Notes: generated by a model from the letters alone, not told the origin. 64,000 nt of DNA from Alkalilimnicola sp. S0819 (GCF_009295635.1 NZ_WHIW01000009.1:1-64000); one strand, 5' to 3'. Numbered from the stretch's first letter, positions 39,211 to 49,611 are shown. A program made the numbers and translations.

Positions 39211-40158
39211 TCAGATGGCGCCCAGATCCAGTGCGTCCACCAGGCCTTCGCCGGTGGTGTTCGCCTCGGCGGCGGTTTGCTGGATGGCGGCATAGTTCAC
39301 CTGCCCCTCCACCGCCAGGCGACGGGTGATGAAGTGCATATTGCGCAACAACACCCAGGGGAAGGCGAGCCCCAGGGTGAACATCAGCAGCAGGATATTG
39401 GTGAGCCAGAGCATGAAGAAGGCACCGCCACTGACATCCAGACGGAAGCTCAGACCCGGGAAGCTCAGCTTCTCGGCGGTGTAGCGCATCGATACACCCA
39501 GGTACCAGAACCAGATCAAGCCCAGGGTGGGCAAGGTGAGCAGCCAGGCCAGCAGGAAGGACTTGAACAAGTCGCCACCCTGCCCCTGGAAATCGAAGTG
39601 CTCGCCACCGTAACGGGTCGCGGCGTACATCTGCCGGGCCAGGTGCATGTCCATGAAGGGCTTGTAGAGGCCCAGGGTCAGCAGGGTGATGATGCCGTAT
39701 CCCAGCATGCTCCAGCCGTAACGCCAGGCGGAGCCGTCCAGGCCGAAGCGCACGCCCCGCAGACGGGTGCGCGAGAGCCGGTAACGCTGGGCGGAATACA
39801 GACCGGCGCCGATGAGCACGGGGAAGGCCATGTACAGCGCGCCGAACAGCAGTGCCTGCAGGCCCGACGAGACCATACCCGCCACGCTGAAGACAATGAA
39901 CAACAGCAGGTAGAGACCCACCACCTTGAGGAACCCCATGAAGAGCTCCCCACCCGTGCCGTCGTATTCGAAGCGCTCGCCATCGAAGCTGGTCTGGCTC
40001 CAAAGGTAGCGGCGCACCCGCACCTTGGCCCAGAAGTGGTAGATGCCCAGGGTGATGGCCTTGAGCAGCATATTGATGAGATAGATCACGAACAGTTCAC
40101 CACCACTACCGTGATGCTGAACCCGTTGCCCCCCGACAGCCGGATTTGCGGTCTGCAT
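39211..40158 (-). CDS. YjgN family (DUF898) membrane protein
   Basis: A 315-residue protein with about eight membrane helices and three repeats of a family motif: HGSGGELFVIYLINMLLKAITLG, YDGTGGELFMGFLKVVGLY and FQGQGGDLFKSFLLAWLLT (each a GxGGxLF before a helix), with repeated YRLSRTRLRGVRFGL-type stretches. ATG 40158 has AAGGAAA upstream; an open frame reaching 40251 runs through a BIME and is rejected. DUF898 proteins are of unknown function and often stand next to an M48 protease, as here. Confidence 0.88.
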   Translation of the reverse strand: MQTANPAVGGQRVQHHGSGGELFVIYLINMLLKAITLGIYHFWAKVRVRRYLWSQTSFDGERFEYDGTGGELFMGFLKVVGLYLLLFIVFSVAGMVSSGLQALLFGALYMAFPVLIGAGLYSAQRYRLSRTRLRGVRFGLDGSAWRYGWSMLGYGIITLLTLGLYKPFMDMHLARQMYAATRYGGEHFDFQGQGGDLFKSFLLAWLLTLPTLGLIWFWYLGVSMRYTAEKLSFPGLSFRLDVSGGAFFMLWLTNILLLMFTLGLAFPWVLLRNMHFITRRLAVEGQVNYAAIQQTAAEANTTGEGLVDALDLGAI

Positions 40159-40197
40159 GCTTGTGTTTCCTTTTTTGTTGTGTGCGGCGTCTGCACG

Positions 40198-40264
40198 GCA
40201 GGAGCGCCTGATGGCCGCGAACCCTCCCTGAAAGAGGCGGTTCGCGGCCATGAGCCGCTCCTAC
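40198..40264. repeat. BIME-like pair of inverted REP units
   Basis: Left arm 40198-40223 and right arm 40239-40264 are largely complementary over 26 bases; the right unit reads TCGCGGCCATGAGCCGCTC. It lies between uvrB (ends 40321) and yjgN (starts 40158). Confidence 0.75.
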
Positions 40265-40320
40265 AAAATGTGTAGCGCCGTCGGCATAGTAACCGGCGAT
40301 GGGGGGGCGCGGAAATACGT

Positions 40321-42342
40321 TCAGGCGGTCTGGCTGTCCGGCTTGCCCAGAGCGTAGTGCTCCAGGCGCTGGATCTCGTCGCGCAGCTTGGCCGCCTCCT
40401 CGAATTCCAGGTTGCGGGCGTGCTTGTTCATCTGCTGCTCCAATTGCTTGACGCGCCGCACGGCCTCGGCGGGGCTGAGCTTGCCGTAGCGAGCGGCCTC
40501 CTCCGCCACCCGGGCAACTTCCCGGCTCGCCCCGGGCGCGCCGCCCTCCCGGTCCATCACGTCCGCCACCGCCTTGCGCACGCCCTGCGGCGTGATGCCG
40601 TGAGCCTCGTTATGGGCGAGCTGCCTGGCCCGGCGGCGCTCGGTCTCGTCCATGGCCCGGCGCATGGAATCGGTGATCTGGTCGGCGTAGAGAATCGCCC
40701 GGCCATTGAGGTTCCGGGCCGCCCGGCCAATGGTCTGGATCAGGGAGCGCTCGGAGCGCAGGAACCCTTCCTTGTCCGCATCGAGGATCGCCACCAGGGA
40801 AACCTCGGGGATATCCAGCCCCTCGCGGAGCAGGTTGATGCCGATCAGCACATCGAAGGCGCCCAGACGCAGGTCGCGGATGATCTCCATGCGCTCCACG
40901 GTGTCGATGTCCGAGTGCAGGTAACGTACCCGCACGCCGTTCTCGTGCATGTACTCGGTGAGGTCCTCGGACATCTTCTTGGTGAGCGTGGTCACCAGCA
41001 CCCGCTCGCCCTTGTCCACCCGCAGGCGCACCTCGCCCAGCAGATCGTCCACCTGGGAGCCGGCCGGGCGCACCTCCAGCTGCGGGTCCACCAGCCCGGT
41101 GGGGCGTACAACCTGCTCCACCACCTGGTCGGCGTGCTCCTTCTCGTACGGGCCCGGGGTGGCGGAGACGAACACGCCCTGGGGGGCGAGGCGCAGGAAT
41201 TCATCGAAGCGCAGGGGGCGGTTGTCCAGCGCCGAGGGCAGCCGGAAACCGTATTCCACCAGGGTTTGCTTGCGGGAACGGTCGCCCTTGTACATGCCGC
41301 CCAGCTGCGGAATGGTGACGTGGGACTCGTCGATGAACAGCACCGCGTCCTGGGGCAGGTAATCGAACAGGGTCGGCGGCGGCTCGCCGGGACCGCGACC
41401 GGAGAGGTACCGGGAGTAGTTCTCGATACCGTTGCAGTAGCCCAACTCCAGCATCATCTCGATATCGAAGTTGGTGCGCTGCTCCAGGCGCTGGGCCTCC
41501 AGCAGCTTGCCGTTGTCGCGCAGCTGCGCCAGGCGCTCGCGCAGCTCGTCCTTGATGGCATCCACGGCCTTGAGCACCGTTTCCCGGGGCGTGACGTAAT
41601 GGGTCTTGGGGTAGATGGTGAGCCGCGGCACCCGGCGCAGCACCTCGCCGGTGAGCGGGTCGAAGTAGGAGAGCTGCTCGATCTCGTCATCGAACAATTC
41701 CACCCGCACCGCCTCCTGCTCGGATTCGGCGGGGAAGATATCGATCACCTCGCCCCGGGCCCGGTAGGTGCCGCGGGAAAGCTCGGCGTCGTTGCGGGTG
41801 TACTGCAGCTGGGCGAGCCGGCGCAGGATCACCCGCTGATCGATGCGATCGCCCCGCACCAGGTGCAGGATCATGCTCAGGTACTGCTTGGGGTCGCCCA
41901 GGCCGTAGATGGACGACACCGAGGCGACGATCACCGAATCGCGCCGCTCCATCAGCGCCTTGGTGGCCGACAGGCGCATCTGCTCGATGTGCTCGTTCAC
42001 CGAGGCGTCCTTCTCGATGAAGGTGTCCGAGGACGGCACATAGGCTTCGGGCTGGTAGTAGTCGTAGTAGCTGACGAAGTACTCTACGGCGTTGTCCGGG
42101 AAGAACTCCCGCATCTCGCCATAGAGCTGCGCGGCCAGCGTCTTGTTCGGCGCGAGCACGATGGCCGGGCGCTGCAGACGCGCGATCACATTGGCCATGG
42201 TGAAGGTCTTGCCCGAACCGGTGACCCCCAGCAGGGTCTGGTTGAGCAGGCCGGACTGGAAGCCCTCCACCAGCGCCGCGATGGCCGCGGGCTGATCACC
42301 GGCGGGCTGATAATCGGACTTCAGCTGAAAAATATCGCTCAT
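40321..42342 (-). CDS. uvrB: excinuclease ABC subunit B
   Basis: A 673-residue UvrB (673 in E. coli) of the nucleotide excision repair UvrABC system. Walker [14 protein letters not shown] (about 39-51), the beta-hairpin [25 protein letters not shown] (about 340), motif [11 protein letters not shown], and the C-terminal UVR motif (about 635-665) for UvrC contact are present. No LexA-type box (CTGT-N8-ACAG) is visible in the 68 bases shared with the divergent aminotransferase gene, unlike E. coli uvrB. Confidence 0.98.
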   Translation of the reverse strand: MSDIFQLKSDYQPAGDQPAAIAALVEGFQSGLLNQTLLGVTGSGKTFTMANVIARLQRPAIVLAPNKTLAAQLYGEMREFFPDNAVEYFVSYYDYYQPEAYVPSSDTFIEKDASVNEHIEQMRLSATKALMERRDSVIVASVSSIYGLGDPKQYLSMILHLVRGDRIDQRVILRRLAQLQYTRNDAELSRGTYRARGEVIDIFPAESEQEAVRVELFDDEIEQLSYFDPLTGEVLRRVPRLTIYPKTHYVTPRETVLKAVDAIKDELRERLAQLRDNGKLLEAQRLEQRTNFDIEMMLELGYCNGIENYSRYLSGRGPGEPPPTLFDYLPQDAVLFIDESHVTIPQLGGMYKGDRSRKQTLVEYGFRLPSALDNRPLRFDEFLRLAPQGVFVSATPGPYEKEHADQVVEQVVRPTGLVDPQLEVRPAGSQVDDLLGEVRLRVDKGERVLVTTLTKKMSEDLTEYMHENGVRVRYLHSDIDTVERMEIIRDLRLGAFDVLIGINLLREGLDIPEVSLVAILDADKEGFLRSERSLIQTIGRAARNLNGRAILYADQITDSMRRAMDETERRRARQLAHNEAHGITPQGVRKAVADVMDREGGAPGASREVARVAEEAARYGKLSPAEAVRRVKQLEQQMNKHARNLEFEEAAKLRDEIQRLEHYALGKPDSQTA

Positions 42343-42345
42343 ACG

Positions 42346-42374
42346 TTTAGTGCGCGCCCCATTTCCCGTAAAAT
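42346..42374 (+). promoter_or_regulatory. candidate promoter of the aspartate aminotransferase gene
   Basis: TTTAGT (42346-42351), 17 bases, TAAAAT (42369-42374). It would give a leader of about 30 bases before the TTG start. Confidence 0.5.
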
Positions 42375-42410
42375 ATGCAATTCACTCGGATCCAAACACG
42401 GAGGCTAAGC

Positions 42411-43595
42411 TTGGACATCCAACTGGCGAATCGAGTTCAGCGCGTCAAACCGTCCCCGACCCTGGCGGTGACCGCCCGGGCGGCGGAACTGCGGGCAGCG
42501 GGTCAGGACATCATCGGCCTGGGCGCCGGCGAGCCCGACTTCGATACCCCGGAGCATATCAAGGCGGCCGCCATCGAGGCGATCAACAAGGGGCAGACCA
42601 AGTACACTCCGGTGGACGGCACACCGGCGCTGAAGAAAGCCATTCAGGCCAAGTTCAAGCGCGACAACAGCCTGCACTACGAGCTCAACGAGATCCTGGT
42701 CTCCAGCGGCGCCAAGCACAGCCTCTACAACCTGATGAGCGCCCTGCTCAACCCGGGTGATGAAGTGGTGATTCCGGCCCCTTACTGGGTGTCCTACCCG
42801 GACATGGCGCTGCTCGCCGACGGCGTGCCGGTGATCCTGGAAGCGGGTCAGGACCAGCATTTCAAGATCACCCCCGAGCAGCTGGAAGCGGCGATCACCG
42901 ACAAGACCCGGGCCTTCGTGATCAACAGCCCCTCCAACCCCACCGGCACGGCTTACAGTCGCGCCGAACTCGCCGCCCTGGGCGAGGTGCTGGCCAAGCA
43001 CCCCCAGGTGGTGGTGATCAGCGATGACATCTACGAGCACATCGTCTGGAACGATGAAGGTTTTCTGAACATCGTCAACGCCGCGCCGGCGCTGAAAGAG
43101 CGCACCGTGGTGGTCAACGGGGTCTCCAAGGGCTACTCCATGACCGGCTGGCGCATCGGCTACGCCGCGGGCCCGGCCAAGCTCATCGGCGCGATGAAGA
43201 AGATCCAGTCCCAGAGCACCTCCAACCCCTGCTCCATCGCCCAGGCGGCCTCGGTGGCGGCGCTGGACGGTGATCAGGGCGTGATCGCCCCCATGCTCAA
43301 GGCCTTCAAGGAGCGCCACGACTATGTGGTGGACCGGCTCAACGACATGCAGGGCGTCAACTGCCTGAGCGCGGACGGCACCTTCTATGCCTTCCCCAAT
43401 GTGCAGGGGGCGATCGACGCCCTGGACGGCGTCGAGGATGATGTGTCGCTGGCGGAGTACCTGATCAGCGAAGCCGGCGTGGCCCTGGTGCCCGGTTCCG
43501 CCTTCGGCCTGCCCGGCCATGCGCGGATCTCCTACGCCACCAGCATGGAGAATCTTGAGAAGGCCATGGACCGGCTGAAGAAGGTGTTCGGCTGA
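42411..43595 (+). CDS. aatA: aspartate aminotransferase (class I-gamma PLP enzyme)
   Basis: A 394-residue aminotransferase that interconverts aspartate and 2-oxoglutarate with oxaloacetate and glutamate; I-gamma members may also take prephenate or aromatic acids. GAGEPDFDTPEHI, SPSNPTGTAY, and the PLP lysine in NGVSKGYSMTGWRIGY are seen. The start is TTG at 42411, six bases after GGAGG, giving the usual N-terminus xDIQLANRVQRVKPSPT; the open frame from ATG 42375 has no binding site. A hairpin and tRNA-Asn follow. Confidence 0.94.
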   Translation: MDIQLANRVQRVKPSPTLAVTARAAELRAAGQDIIGLGAGEPDFDTPEHIKAAAIEAINKGQTKYTPVDGTPALKKAIQAKFKRDNSLHYELNEILVSSGAKHSLYNLMSALLNPGDEVVIPAPYWVSYPDMALLADGVPVILEAGQDQHFKITPEQLEAAITDKTRAFVINSPSNPTGTAYSRAELAALGEVLAKHPQVVVISDDIYEHIVWNDEGFLNIVNAAPALKERTVVVNGVSKGYSMTGWRIGYAAGPAKLIGAMKKIQSQSTSNPCSIAQAASVAALDGDQGVIAPMLKAFKERHDYVVDRLNDMQGVNCLSADGTFYAFPNVQGAIDALDGVEDDVSLAEYLISEAGVALVPGSAFGLPGHARISYATSMENLEKAMDRLKKVFG

Positions 43596-43610
43596 ATCTC
43601 ACACGAAAGA

Positions 43611-43636
43611 GGCCGCGGGGATTGACCCGCGGCCTT
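43611..43636 (+). terminator. hairpin after the aminotransferase gene
   Basis: AGGCCGCGGG and CCCGCGGCCT are perfect 10-base arms with a 6-base loop, followed only by TCATT. It lies 15 bases after the stop and overlaps the possible tRNA-Asn promoter. Confidence 0.6.
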
Positions 43637-43649
43637 CATTGGGTAGAAT
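43623..43649 (+). promoter_or_regulatory. candidate tRNA-Asn promoter
   Basis: TTGACC (43623-43628) and TAGAAT (43644-43649) with a short 15-base spacer, followed by a GC-rich stretch of the kind seen at stable-RNA promoters. Start would be near 43656, about 17 bases before the tRNA. Confidence 0.45.
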
Positions 43650-43672
43650 AGCCGACCTCGAAAGAGCACTAC

Positions 43673-43748
<76 letters not shown>

Positions 43749-43755
43749 AATCGAG

Positions 43756-43784
43756 AAAGCCAGACCTTCGGGTCTGGCTTTTTT
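43756..43784 (+). terminator. intrinsic terminator after tRNA-Asn
   Basis: AAAGCCAGACC and GGTCTGGCTTT, eleven perfect pairs with a TTCG loop, then TTTT. A textbook intrinsic terminator; A-rich sequence on the left could also help end minus-strand transcription from galU. Confidence 0.92.
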
Positions 43785-43854
43785 CGTTGTCCAGGGCGTC
43801 CAGGCACTCCGGCGCCTCGCGCGCCTTCACGCCCTACGCCACCACGCGCAGACA

Positions 43855-44739
43855 TCAAGCCACCCGCTGCCCCCGCAGGCGCAGGTACTCGGCGAAGGCC
43901 GCACCCAGCTCCGGGTGCTTCAGGGCATAATCCACGTTCGCCTGCAGGTATCCGAGCTTGTCGCCACAGTCATAGCGCCGACCGGCGAACTCGTAGGCAT
44001 ACACGGCTTCATGCCTGCGCAGCTGCTCAATGGCATCGGTGAGCTGGATCTCGCCGCCGGCCCCGGGCCGGGTGTTCGCCAGGTGCTCGAAGATGCTGGC
44101 ACTGAGGATATAGCGCCCCACCACACCGAGATTCGACGGCGCCTTCTCGGGCGCGGGTTTCTCCACGATCCCCTGCAGCCGCCCCAGGCGGTCACGGAAA
44201 TCGCTCACGCTGACGATGCCGTAGCGGTCGGTGTGCTCCTTCGGCACGCGCTCCACGCCCAGCAGACTGCCGCCCTGACGCCGATAGCGCTCCACCATCT
44301 GGGCCAGGCAACCCTGCTCGCCGTCATCGATGAGGTCGTCGGCGAGAATCACGGCGAAGGGCTCGTCACCCACCACGGGTTGGGCGCAGGCCACCGCGTG
44401 CCCCAGCCCCAGGGTCTCGCACTGACGGATGTAAATGCACTTGACGCCGTTGGGCAGAATCTCCCGCACTTCCCTCAGGTGCTTGGTCTTGCCTCTGCGC
44501 TCAAGCTCCGCTTCCAGCTCGTAGGCCTTGTCAAAATGATCGGGTATCGGGCGCTTGTGCCGGCCGGTGATGAAGATCAGTACTTCGATGCCGGCCTTCA
44601 CCGCCTCTTCGGCCGCGTACTGCACCAGCGGCTTGTCCACCACGGGCAGCATTTCCTTGGGGCTGGCCTTGGTGGCGGGCAGGAAACGGGTTCCCATTCC
44701 CGCTACCGGGAAGACCGCCTTGCGTATGGGTCTGTGCAT
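43855..44739 (-). CDS. galU: UTP-glucose-1-phosphate uridylyltransferase
   Basis: A 294-residue GalU making UDP-glucose for envelope polysaccharides. The nucleotide-binding loop is [21 protein letters not shown], with VILADDLI and [10 protein letters not shown] further on. ATG 44739 is preferred because GAGG lies six bases upstream; ATG 44751 would add four residues without a binding site. It converges on tRNA-Asn. Confidence 0.95.
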   Translation of the reverse strand: MHRPIRKAVFPVAGMGTRFLPATKASPKEMLPVVDKPLVQYAAEEAVKAGIEVLIFITGRHKRPIPDHFDKAYELEAELERRGKTKHLREVREILPNGVKCIYIRQCETLGLGHAVACAQPVVGDEPFAVILADDLIDDGEQGCLAQMVERYRRQGGSLLGVERVPKEHTDRYGIVSVSDFRDRLGRLQGIVEKPAPEKAPSNLGVVGRYILSASIFEHLANTRPGAGGEIQLTDAIEQLRRHEAVYAYEFAGRRYDCGDKLGYLQANVDYALKHPELGAAFAEYLRLRGQRVA

Positions 44740-44813
44740 ATCTTGCCTCATCGGAAGGTTGGTTCAGTTCCGATGTGCGGCCGCGGGCCGCGAATACAAA
44801 CTCCCTACGCAAA

Positions 44814-44833
44814 GAGCCGCCCGAAGGCGGCTC
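44814..44833. repeat. REP-like hairpin between comEA and galU
   Basis: GAGCCGCC and GGCGGCTC, eight perfect pairs with a CGAA loop, 24 bases after the comEA stop. The words match decayed REP-like units elsewhere in the window. Confidence 0.55.
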
Positions 44834-44857
44834 CACAAAGACGTAACGCGGTGGCGT

Positions 44858-45121
44858 TCACTGCAGGCTGATGCGCCCCTGATTGGCCTCCAGCGTACGC
44901 ACGCCGATGCCCTTCACTCGTCTTAGATCTTCCACGCTGGCGAAGGGGCCGTTCGCCTTCCGGTAGGCGACGATGGCCTCGGCCTTGGCCTGGCCTATGC
45001 CGTGCAGGGCGGCGATGGACTGAGCGTCAGCGGTGTTGATGTTGATCGGGGACGCGGCCAGGGCGGCCAGGGAAGCGCCGGCCAGCAGGCAGGCGAAGGC
45101 GGTTTTGCGTAGTAGACGCAT
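44858..45121 (-). CDS. comEA: ComEA-like helix-hairpin-helix protein
   Basis: An 87-residue secreted protein: signal peptide (1-22, cut near ALAAS) and one pair of helix-hairpin-helix motifs (ININTADAQSIAALHGIGQAKAEAIVAYR in two parts; LRRVKGIGVRTLE). Such short ComEA proteins bind double-stranded DNA in the periplasm and pull it in during natural transformation. GGAGGAT before ATG supports the start. No other competence genes are in this window. Confidence 0.9.
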   Translation of the reverse strand: MRLLRKTAFACLLAGASLAALAASPININTADAQSIAALHGIGQAKAEAIVAYRKANGPFASVEDLRRVKGIGVRTLEANQGRISLQ

Positions 45122-45216
45122 GATGATCCTCCATGATCATGTGGTTATTGCCTATCGGCACGCCGCCACTCCATGTGACGGCTCGTTCACCATAGCAGCT
45201 CGCCTGTACGGGTCAA

Positions 45217-45233
45217 GTAGGAGCGGCTCCTAC
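45217..45233. repeat. short REP-like palindrome upstream of comEA
   Basis: GTAGGAGC and GCTCCTAC, eight complementary bases around one G. It contains the GTAGGAGCGGCTC start of the REP-like core without the second half. It lies in the 130-base gap between pyrF and comEA. Confidence 0.5.
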
Positions 45234-45251
45234 AGGGTGGGTGGCGGTCGT

Positions 45252-45950
45252 CTAGGATATCTCCGCCCGGATGGCGTGCAGGGCCGCCAGGGGGTCGGGG
45301 GAGCGGGTGATGGGCCGGCCCACCACCAGATAGTCGCTGCCGGCTGCCAGGGCCTGGCGCGGGGTCAGGACCCGTTTCTGATCGCCCGCCTCGCTGCCCG
45401 CCGGGCGTATGCCGGGGGTGACCAGGCGAAAGTCCTCGCCCCGCTCACGACGCAGCATGGGCGCCTCGGCCGCGGAGCAGACCACACCGTCCAGCCCCTG
45501 CTCGGCGCTGAGCGCGGCAAGGCGGGCCACATTATCCGCCGGTGTGCCGGCCAGGCCGATCTGGGAGACGGTCGCCTGGTCATGGCTGGTCAGCACGGTG
45601 ACCGCGATCAGCAGCGGCGGGCGCGGCACGGTGTCCACCGCTTCCCGCGCCGCCTGCATCATGGCCCCACCGCCCAGGGCGTGCACATTGACCATCCACA
45701 CTCCCAGCTCCGCCGCCGCGCGGCAGGCGGCGGCCACGGTGTTGGGAATATCGTGGAACTTCAGGTCCAGGAACACCTCGAAACCGGCCTCCTGCAAGCG
45801 GCGCACCAGATCCGGCCCGGCCCGGACGAACAGCTCCTTACCCACTTTCAGCCGGCAAGCCGCCGGGTCCAGTTGCCTTGCCAAGGCCAACGCGTCGGCG
45901 GCCTCGGCGAAATCCAGCGCCACCAATATGCGCGGGCCCAACTCGTTCAT
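45252..45950 (-). CDS. pyrF: orotidine-5'-phosphate decarboxylase
   Basis: A 232-residue PyrF, last step of UMP synthesis. The catalytic cluster is in [13 protein letters not shown] (Lys and Asp), and TPGIRP and [11 protein letters not shown] form the phosphate site. ATG 45950 has GGAG seven bases upstream; ATG 45956 overlaps the lapB stop (ATGA) and adds two residues. The lapA-lapB-pyrF order is conserved in gammaproteobacteria. Confidence 0.95.
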   Translation of the reverse strand: MNELGPRILVALDFAEAADALALARQLDPAACRLKVGKELFVRAGPDLVRRLQEAGFEVFLDLKFHDIPNTVAAACRAAAELGVWMVNVHALGGGAMMQAAREAVDTVPRPPLLIAVTVLTSHDQATVSQIGLAGTPADNVARLAALSAEQGLDGVVCSAAEAPMLRRERGEDFRLVTPGIRPAGSEAGDQKRVLTPRQALAAGSDYLVVGRPITRSPDPLAALHAIRAEIS

Positions 45951-45952
45951 CC

Positions 45953-47113
45953 TCATTCTCCCTCCGCGCCGCGTATGGGCTTGACCGTGGACCAGCTCTT
46001 GCAGCTCGGGCAATGCCAATACAGGGACTTGCTGGTGAAGCCGCAATTGCGGCATTCATACCGCGGGCGCTTGCTCAACAGTTCATGGAACAACTCGCGC
46101 AGCACCAGCAAGTCCTGACGCCGCTCCTGATCCCCTTGATGGATATTCAGTTCGATAAGCCGGTTGAGCCCCCGCACCGAGGGCCGGCGGCGCAGCTGCT
46201 CCGCCAGGAAGCTCAGCGCGGCGCGTTCACCCTTGTGCTCGCGGATCAGGTCGGTCATGCACAGCACCGCCGACACACTGTCGCCCTCGCCCAGCACCGG
46301 CTCCAGAAACTCCGCCATGGCCCGCGGCTGGCCCAGGGCCTGGTAACAGCTGCGCATGGGCTCGAGCAGTTCGGGCAGATACTCCGGATCCTGCTTCGCC
46401 GCCTGCTGGTAGGCCTTCAGCGCCGCCTTGGGGTGCCCCTGGGTGCGAGCCATGTCGCCCTGAAGGATGCTCGCGCGCACACAGCCCGGGTCATGGGCCA
46501 GGGCGCGCTTGAGGGCGGTGCGGGCCGCGGAAACCTCACCCCGGGCGATGGCCTGCTCGGCCTGTTCGCAGTAGAACTGGGCGATCACCGGGCGCATGCC
46601 CTCACCGCTGCTGGATTCCAGCCTCAGGGCGGTGTTCACCGCCCGCTCCCATTCCTTCATCTGCTGGTAGATCTGCAGCAGGCTGCGCTGGGCGGCCTGG
46701 CGGTGCTCGCCCTGCTTCTCCACTTCGGCGAACAGGGTCTCGGCCCGGTCCAGCAGCCCCGCGCGCATGTAATCCTCACCGAGCTCCAGTAGCGCGTAGG
46801 CGCGCTGGCGGGGGCTCAGTGTGGGCCGGGCGATGAGGTTCTGGTGTATGCGGATGGCGCGGTCCACCTCGCCGCGACGGCGAAACAGATTGCCCAGCGC
46901 CAGGTGTGTTTCCACCGTGTCGCTGTCCACTTCGGCCAGGCGGATGAAGACTTCGATGGCCCGGTCGGGCTCTTCGTTGAGCAGGAAGTTCAGGCCCTGG
47001 AAGTAGGCATTGGAAACACCGCCGCCCTCGGCTTCACGCCGCAAGCTGCGCCGCCCGGCATACCAGCCGGACGCCGCCGCCACGGGCAGCAGCAGCCAGA
47101 GCAGCTCCCACAT
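45953..47113 (-). CDS. lapB: LapB (YciM), regulator of lipopolysaccharide synthesis
   Basis: A 386-residue protein: N-terminal membrane anchor (1-20), about nine tetratricopeptide repeats (35-340), and a C-terminal rubredoxin-like metal site with ECRNCG and CPSC pairs. LapB brings LpxC to the FtsH protease and so limits lipid A synthesis. Start overlaps the lapA stop by one base (TGATG). Confidence 0.95.
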   Translation of the reverse strand: MWELLWLLLPVAAASGWYAGRRSLRREAEGGGVSNAYFQGLNFLLNEEPDRAIEVFIRLAEVDSDTVETHLALGNLFRRRGEVDRAIRIHQNLIARPTLSPRQRAYALLELGEDYMRAGLLDRAETLFAEVEKQGEHRQAAQRSLLQIYQQMKEWERAVNTALRLESSSGEGMRPVIAQFYCEQAEQAIARGEVSAARTALKRALAHDPGCVRASILQGDMARTQGHPKAALKAYQQAAKQDPEYLPELLEPMRSCYQALGQPRAMAEFLEPVLGEGDSVSAVLCMTDLIREHKGERAALSFLAEQLRRRPSVRGLNRLIELNIHQGDQERRQDLLVLRELFHELLSKRPRYECRNCGFTSKSLYWHCPSCKSWSTVKPIRGAEGE

Positions 47114-47406
47114 CAGCTCGGGTCCCGCAGGGGCAGCTTGCGCAGCTCGTCGAGTTCCTTCCGGCTTTGCGACTGGTTGCGACGCAGGCGGCGCAGCTCA
47201 CGGCGCTGGCGGGTGATCAGCCCCAGTGAGGCCAGCACCCCCAGCAGCGCTCCGATGATCAGCGCGAAGACCAGGGCCAGGGACAGGGGAAGCGTCCACT
47301 GACCCAGGTAGAATTCCAGGGTCACGGACTGGGCGTTGGCGATGGCGAAGCTCAGGCCGAACAGCACGACCAGCAGCAGCAGGATGATGGCAACGATTCG
47401 ACCCAT
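47113..47406 (-). CDS. lapA: LapA (YciS) inner-membrane protein
   Basis: A 97-residue protein with two membrane helices (about 3-23 and 42-65) and a C-terminal coiled coil rich in Arg/Gln (68-90). It works with LapB. ATG 47406 has GGGAG six bases upstream; the frame open to 47472 is rejected since it crosses the ihfB terminator region. Confidence 0.92.
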   Translation of the reverse strand: MGRIVAIILLLLVVLFGLSFAIANAQSVTLEFYLGQWTLPLSLALVFALIIGALLGVLASLGLITRQRRELRRLRRNQSQSRKELDELRKLPLRDPS

Positions 47407-47473
47407 GTTCGGCTCCCAGATCCGGCGGCGGGGTGTGTTGTTGGTTCGGTGACCGCCCGGCTCATTATCCACG

Positions 47474-47503
47474 GGAAAAAAGAAACGGGCCAGTGGCCCG
47501 TTT
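47474..47503 (-). terminator. intrinsic terminator after ihfB
   Basis: AAACGGGCC and GGCCCGTTT, nine perfect pairs with a 3-base loop, followed on the minus strand by TTTCTTTTTTCCC. It lies 47 bases past the ihfB stop and separates rpsA-ihfB from lapA-lapB-pyrF. Confidence 0.88.
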
Positions 47504-47549
47504 ACGAATATGGATGCGTTTTCTTGCCGGCAAAATGGTTCGGAAAGGC

Positions 47550-47831
47550 TCAGTGGGGGTTAACGCGTTCCCGCATCTGCTTGCCGGGCTTGAAGTGCGG
47601 CACGTACTTGCCGGGCAGGGCCACCGGTTCGCCGGTCTTGGGGTTGCGCCCGATGCGCGGCGGCCGATGGTGCAGCGAGAAGCTGCCGAAACCGCGGATC
47701 TCGATACGCTGGCCGCTGGCCAGGGCCTCGCTCATCTGCTCCAGCAGGGTCTTCACGGACAGTTCCACGTCCTTGTAAGCCAGATGCTGTTGCTTGGAAG
47801 CGATGACCTCAATCAGCTCGGACTTCGTCAT
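47550..47831 (-). CDS. ihfB: integration host factor subunit beta
   Basis: A 93-residue IHF-beta ([39 protein letters not shown]). It follows rpsA, as in most gammaproteobacteria, and partners IhfA encoded at 30715. The 106-base gap to rpsA holds two hairpins. Confidence 0.97.
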   Translation of the reverse strand: MTKSELIEVIASKQQHLAYKDVELSVKTLLEQMSEALASGQRIEIRGFGSFSLHHRPPRIGRNPKTGEPVALPGKYVPHFKPGKQMRERVNPH

Positions 47832-47868
47832 CGTGTCTACTCAGGGTCCCTTGCGCAACTCGAGGGGT

Positions 47869-47924
47869 GACGGCTGGAGGCCGTCGGAGGAATAGCCACC
47901 GGCGGCGGCCGGGCCGCCGCCGGT
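47869..47924 (-). other. two GC hairpins between rpsA and ihfB
   Basis: ACCGGCGGCGGCC (47898-47910) pairs with GGCCGCCGCCGGT (47912-47924), and GACGGC (47869-47874) with GCCGTC (47880-47885). Neither is followed by T residues on the minus strand, so they look like RNA-stabilising or processing structures that let rpsA and ihfB differ in expression, not a full stop. Confidence 0.5.
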
Positions 47925-47937
47925 ATCTCGGACCGAC

Positions 47938-49611
47938 TTACTCGCCCTTGTCCATCTGCTCCTTGAGCAGATCGCCGAGGGTGGTGGTGCCGGCGGAGGT
48001 GGGACGCGCGTAGTCCTGCACCATCTGGGCTTCGTCGGCGAAGTCCTTGGCCTTGATGGAGAGGCTGATGGCGCGGTTCTTGCGGTCCACGGCCATGAAC
48101 TTGGCCTCGACCTCTTCACCTTCCTTCAGCACGCTGCGGGCATCTTCCACCCGGTCGCGGGAGATGTCGGAGGCACGGATGTAACCCTCGATCTCCTCGC
48201 CCAGGTCGACGATGGCGCCCTTGGCGTCCACTTCGCGGATGGTGCCCTTGACGATGCTGCCCTTGGGGTTGGCGGCGACCCAGGAACCGAAGGGGTCCTG
48301 TTCCAGCTGCTTGATGCCCAGGGAGATGCGCTCGCGCTCGGGGTCCACGGACAGCACCACGGCTTCCACTTCCTCACCCTTCTTGAACTCGCGCACCACG
48401 TCTTCGCCCTGGTCGCTCCAGGACAGGTCGGACAGATGCACCAGACCATCGATGCCGCCGTCCAGGCCGACGAAGATGCCGAAGTCGGTGATGGACTTGA
48501 TCGCACCGCTGACCTTGTCGCCCTTGCTGTGGGTGTCGGCGAAGACTTCCCACGGGTTGCGCTGGCACTGCTTCATGCCCAGGGAAATGCGGCGACGTTC
48601 CTCGTCGATGTCGAGGATCATCACTTCGGTCTCGTCACCCACGGAAACGACCTTGGCCGGGTTGACGTTCTTGTTGGTCCAGTCCATCTCGGAGACGTGC
48701 ACCAGGCCTTCCACGCCTTCCTCGATTTCCACGAAGCAGCCGTAATCGGTGATGTTGGTGACCTTGCCGAAGACCCGGGCATTTTCCGGGTAACGACGGG
48801 CAATGTTCTCCCACGGATCTTCGCCCAGCTGCTTCAGGCCCAGGGAGACGCGGTTGCGCTCGCGGTCGAACTTGAGCACCTTGACTTCGATTTCCTGGCC
48901 GACTTCCACCACCTCGGAGGGGTGCTTGACGCGACGCCAGGCCATATCGGTGATGTGCAGCAGGCCGTCGATACCACCCAGATCCACGAACGCGCCGTAG
49001 TCGGTGAGGTTCTTGACGATGCCCTTGAGCACCTGGCCTTCCTGCAACTTCTCCAGCAGGGCCTCGCGCTCGGCGCTGTACTCTTCCTCGACCACGGCGC
49101 GGCGGGACACCACCACGTTGTTGCGGCGGGGATCCAGCTTGATGACCTTGAACTCCAGGTCCTTGCCTTCCAGGTACGTGGTGTCACGCACCGGGCGGAT
49201 GTCCACCAGGGAGCCGGGCAGGAAGGCGCGCACGTGGCTGAGATCCACAGTGAAGCCGCCCTTGACCTTGCCGCTGATCTGGCCGGTGACGGTCTCGCCC
49301 TTCTCGAAGGCATCTTCGAGGAACTTCCAGGCGTGATGCCGCTTGGCCTTCTCCCGGGACAGGCGGGTCTCGCCGAAACCGTCTTCCACAGCGTCCAGCG
49401 CGACTTCGACTTCGTCGCCCACGACGACTTCGACGTCACCGTCTTCGTTGTAGAACTGGTTCAGCGGAATCACCGCTTCGGACTTCAGGCCCGCGTTGAC
49501 CGTGACAGACTCGCTGTCGATGGCAACCACCTTGCCCATGACGATGGCGCCGGGGCGCATCTCGGTGGCTTGCAGGCTCTGTTCAAAAAGTTCAGCAAAG
49601 CTTTCGCTCAT
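47938..49611 (-). CDS. rpsA: 30S ribosomal protein S1
   Basis: A 557-residue S1 with six S1 (OB-fold) repeats; the first two bind the ribosome and the last four bind mRNA, for example GYIRASDIS near the end. Length equals E. coli S1. There is no clear Shine-Dalgarno sequence upstream; instead TTGG/CCAA complements (about 49614-49633) could fold near the start, in keeping with the structured, self-regulated rpsA leader known in E. coli. Confidence 0.98.
   Translation of the reverse strand: MSESFAELFEQSLQATEMRPGAIVMGKVVAIDSESVTVNAGLKSEAVIPLNQFYNEDGDVEVVVGDEVEVALDAVEDGFGETRLSREKAKRHHAWKFLEDAFEKGETVTGQISGKVKGGFTVDLSHVRAFLPGSLVDIRPVRDTTYLEGKDLEFKVIKLDPRRNNVVVSRRAVVEEEYSAEREALLEKLQEGQVLKGIVKNLTDYGAFVDLGGIDGLLHITDMAWRRVKHPSEVVEVGQEIEVKVLKFDRERNRVSLGLKQLGEDPWENIARRYPENARVFGKVTNITDYGCFVEIEEGVEGLVHVSEMDWTNKNVNPAKVVSVGDETEVMILDIDEERRRISLGMKQCQRNPWEVFADTHSKGDKVSGAIKSITDFGIFVGLDGGIDGLVHLSDLSWSDQGEDVVREFKKGEEVEAVVLSVDPERERISLGIKQLEQDPFGSWVAANPKGSIVKGTIREVDAKGAIVDLGEEIEGYIRASDISRDRVEDARSVLKEGEEVEAKFMAVDRKNRAISLSIKAKDFADEAQMVQDYARPTSAGTTTLGDLLKEQMDKGE

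Noticed and set aside
47869-47924. Intrinsic terminator between rpsA and ihfB
   Set aside because: The stems are strong but no T-tract follows on the coding strand, so they are listed only as hairpins.
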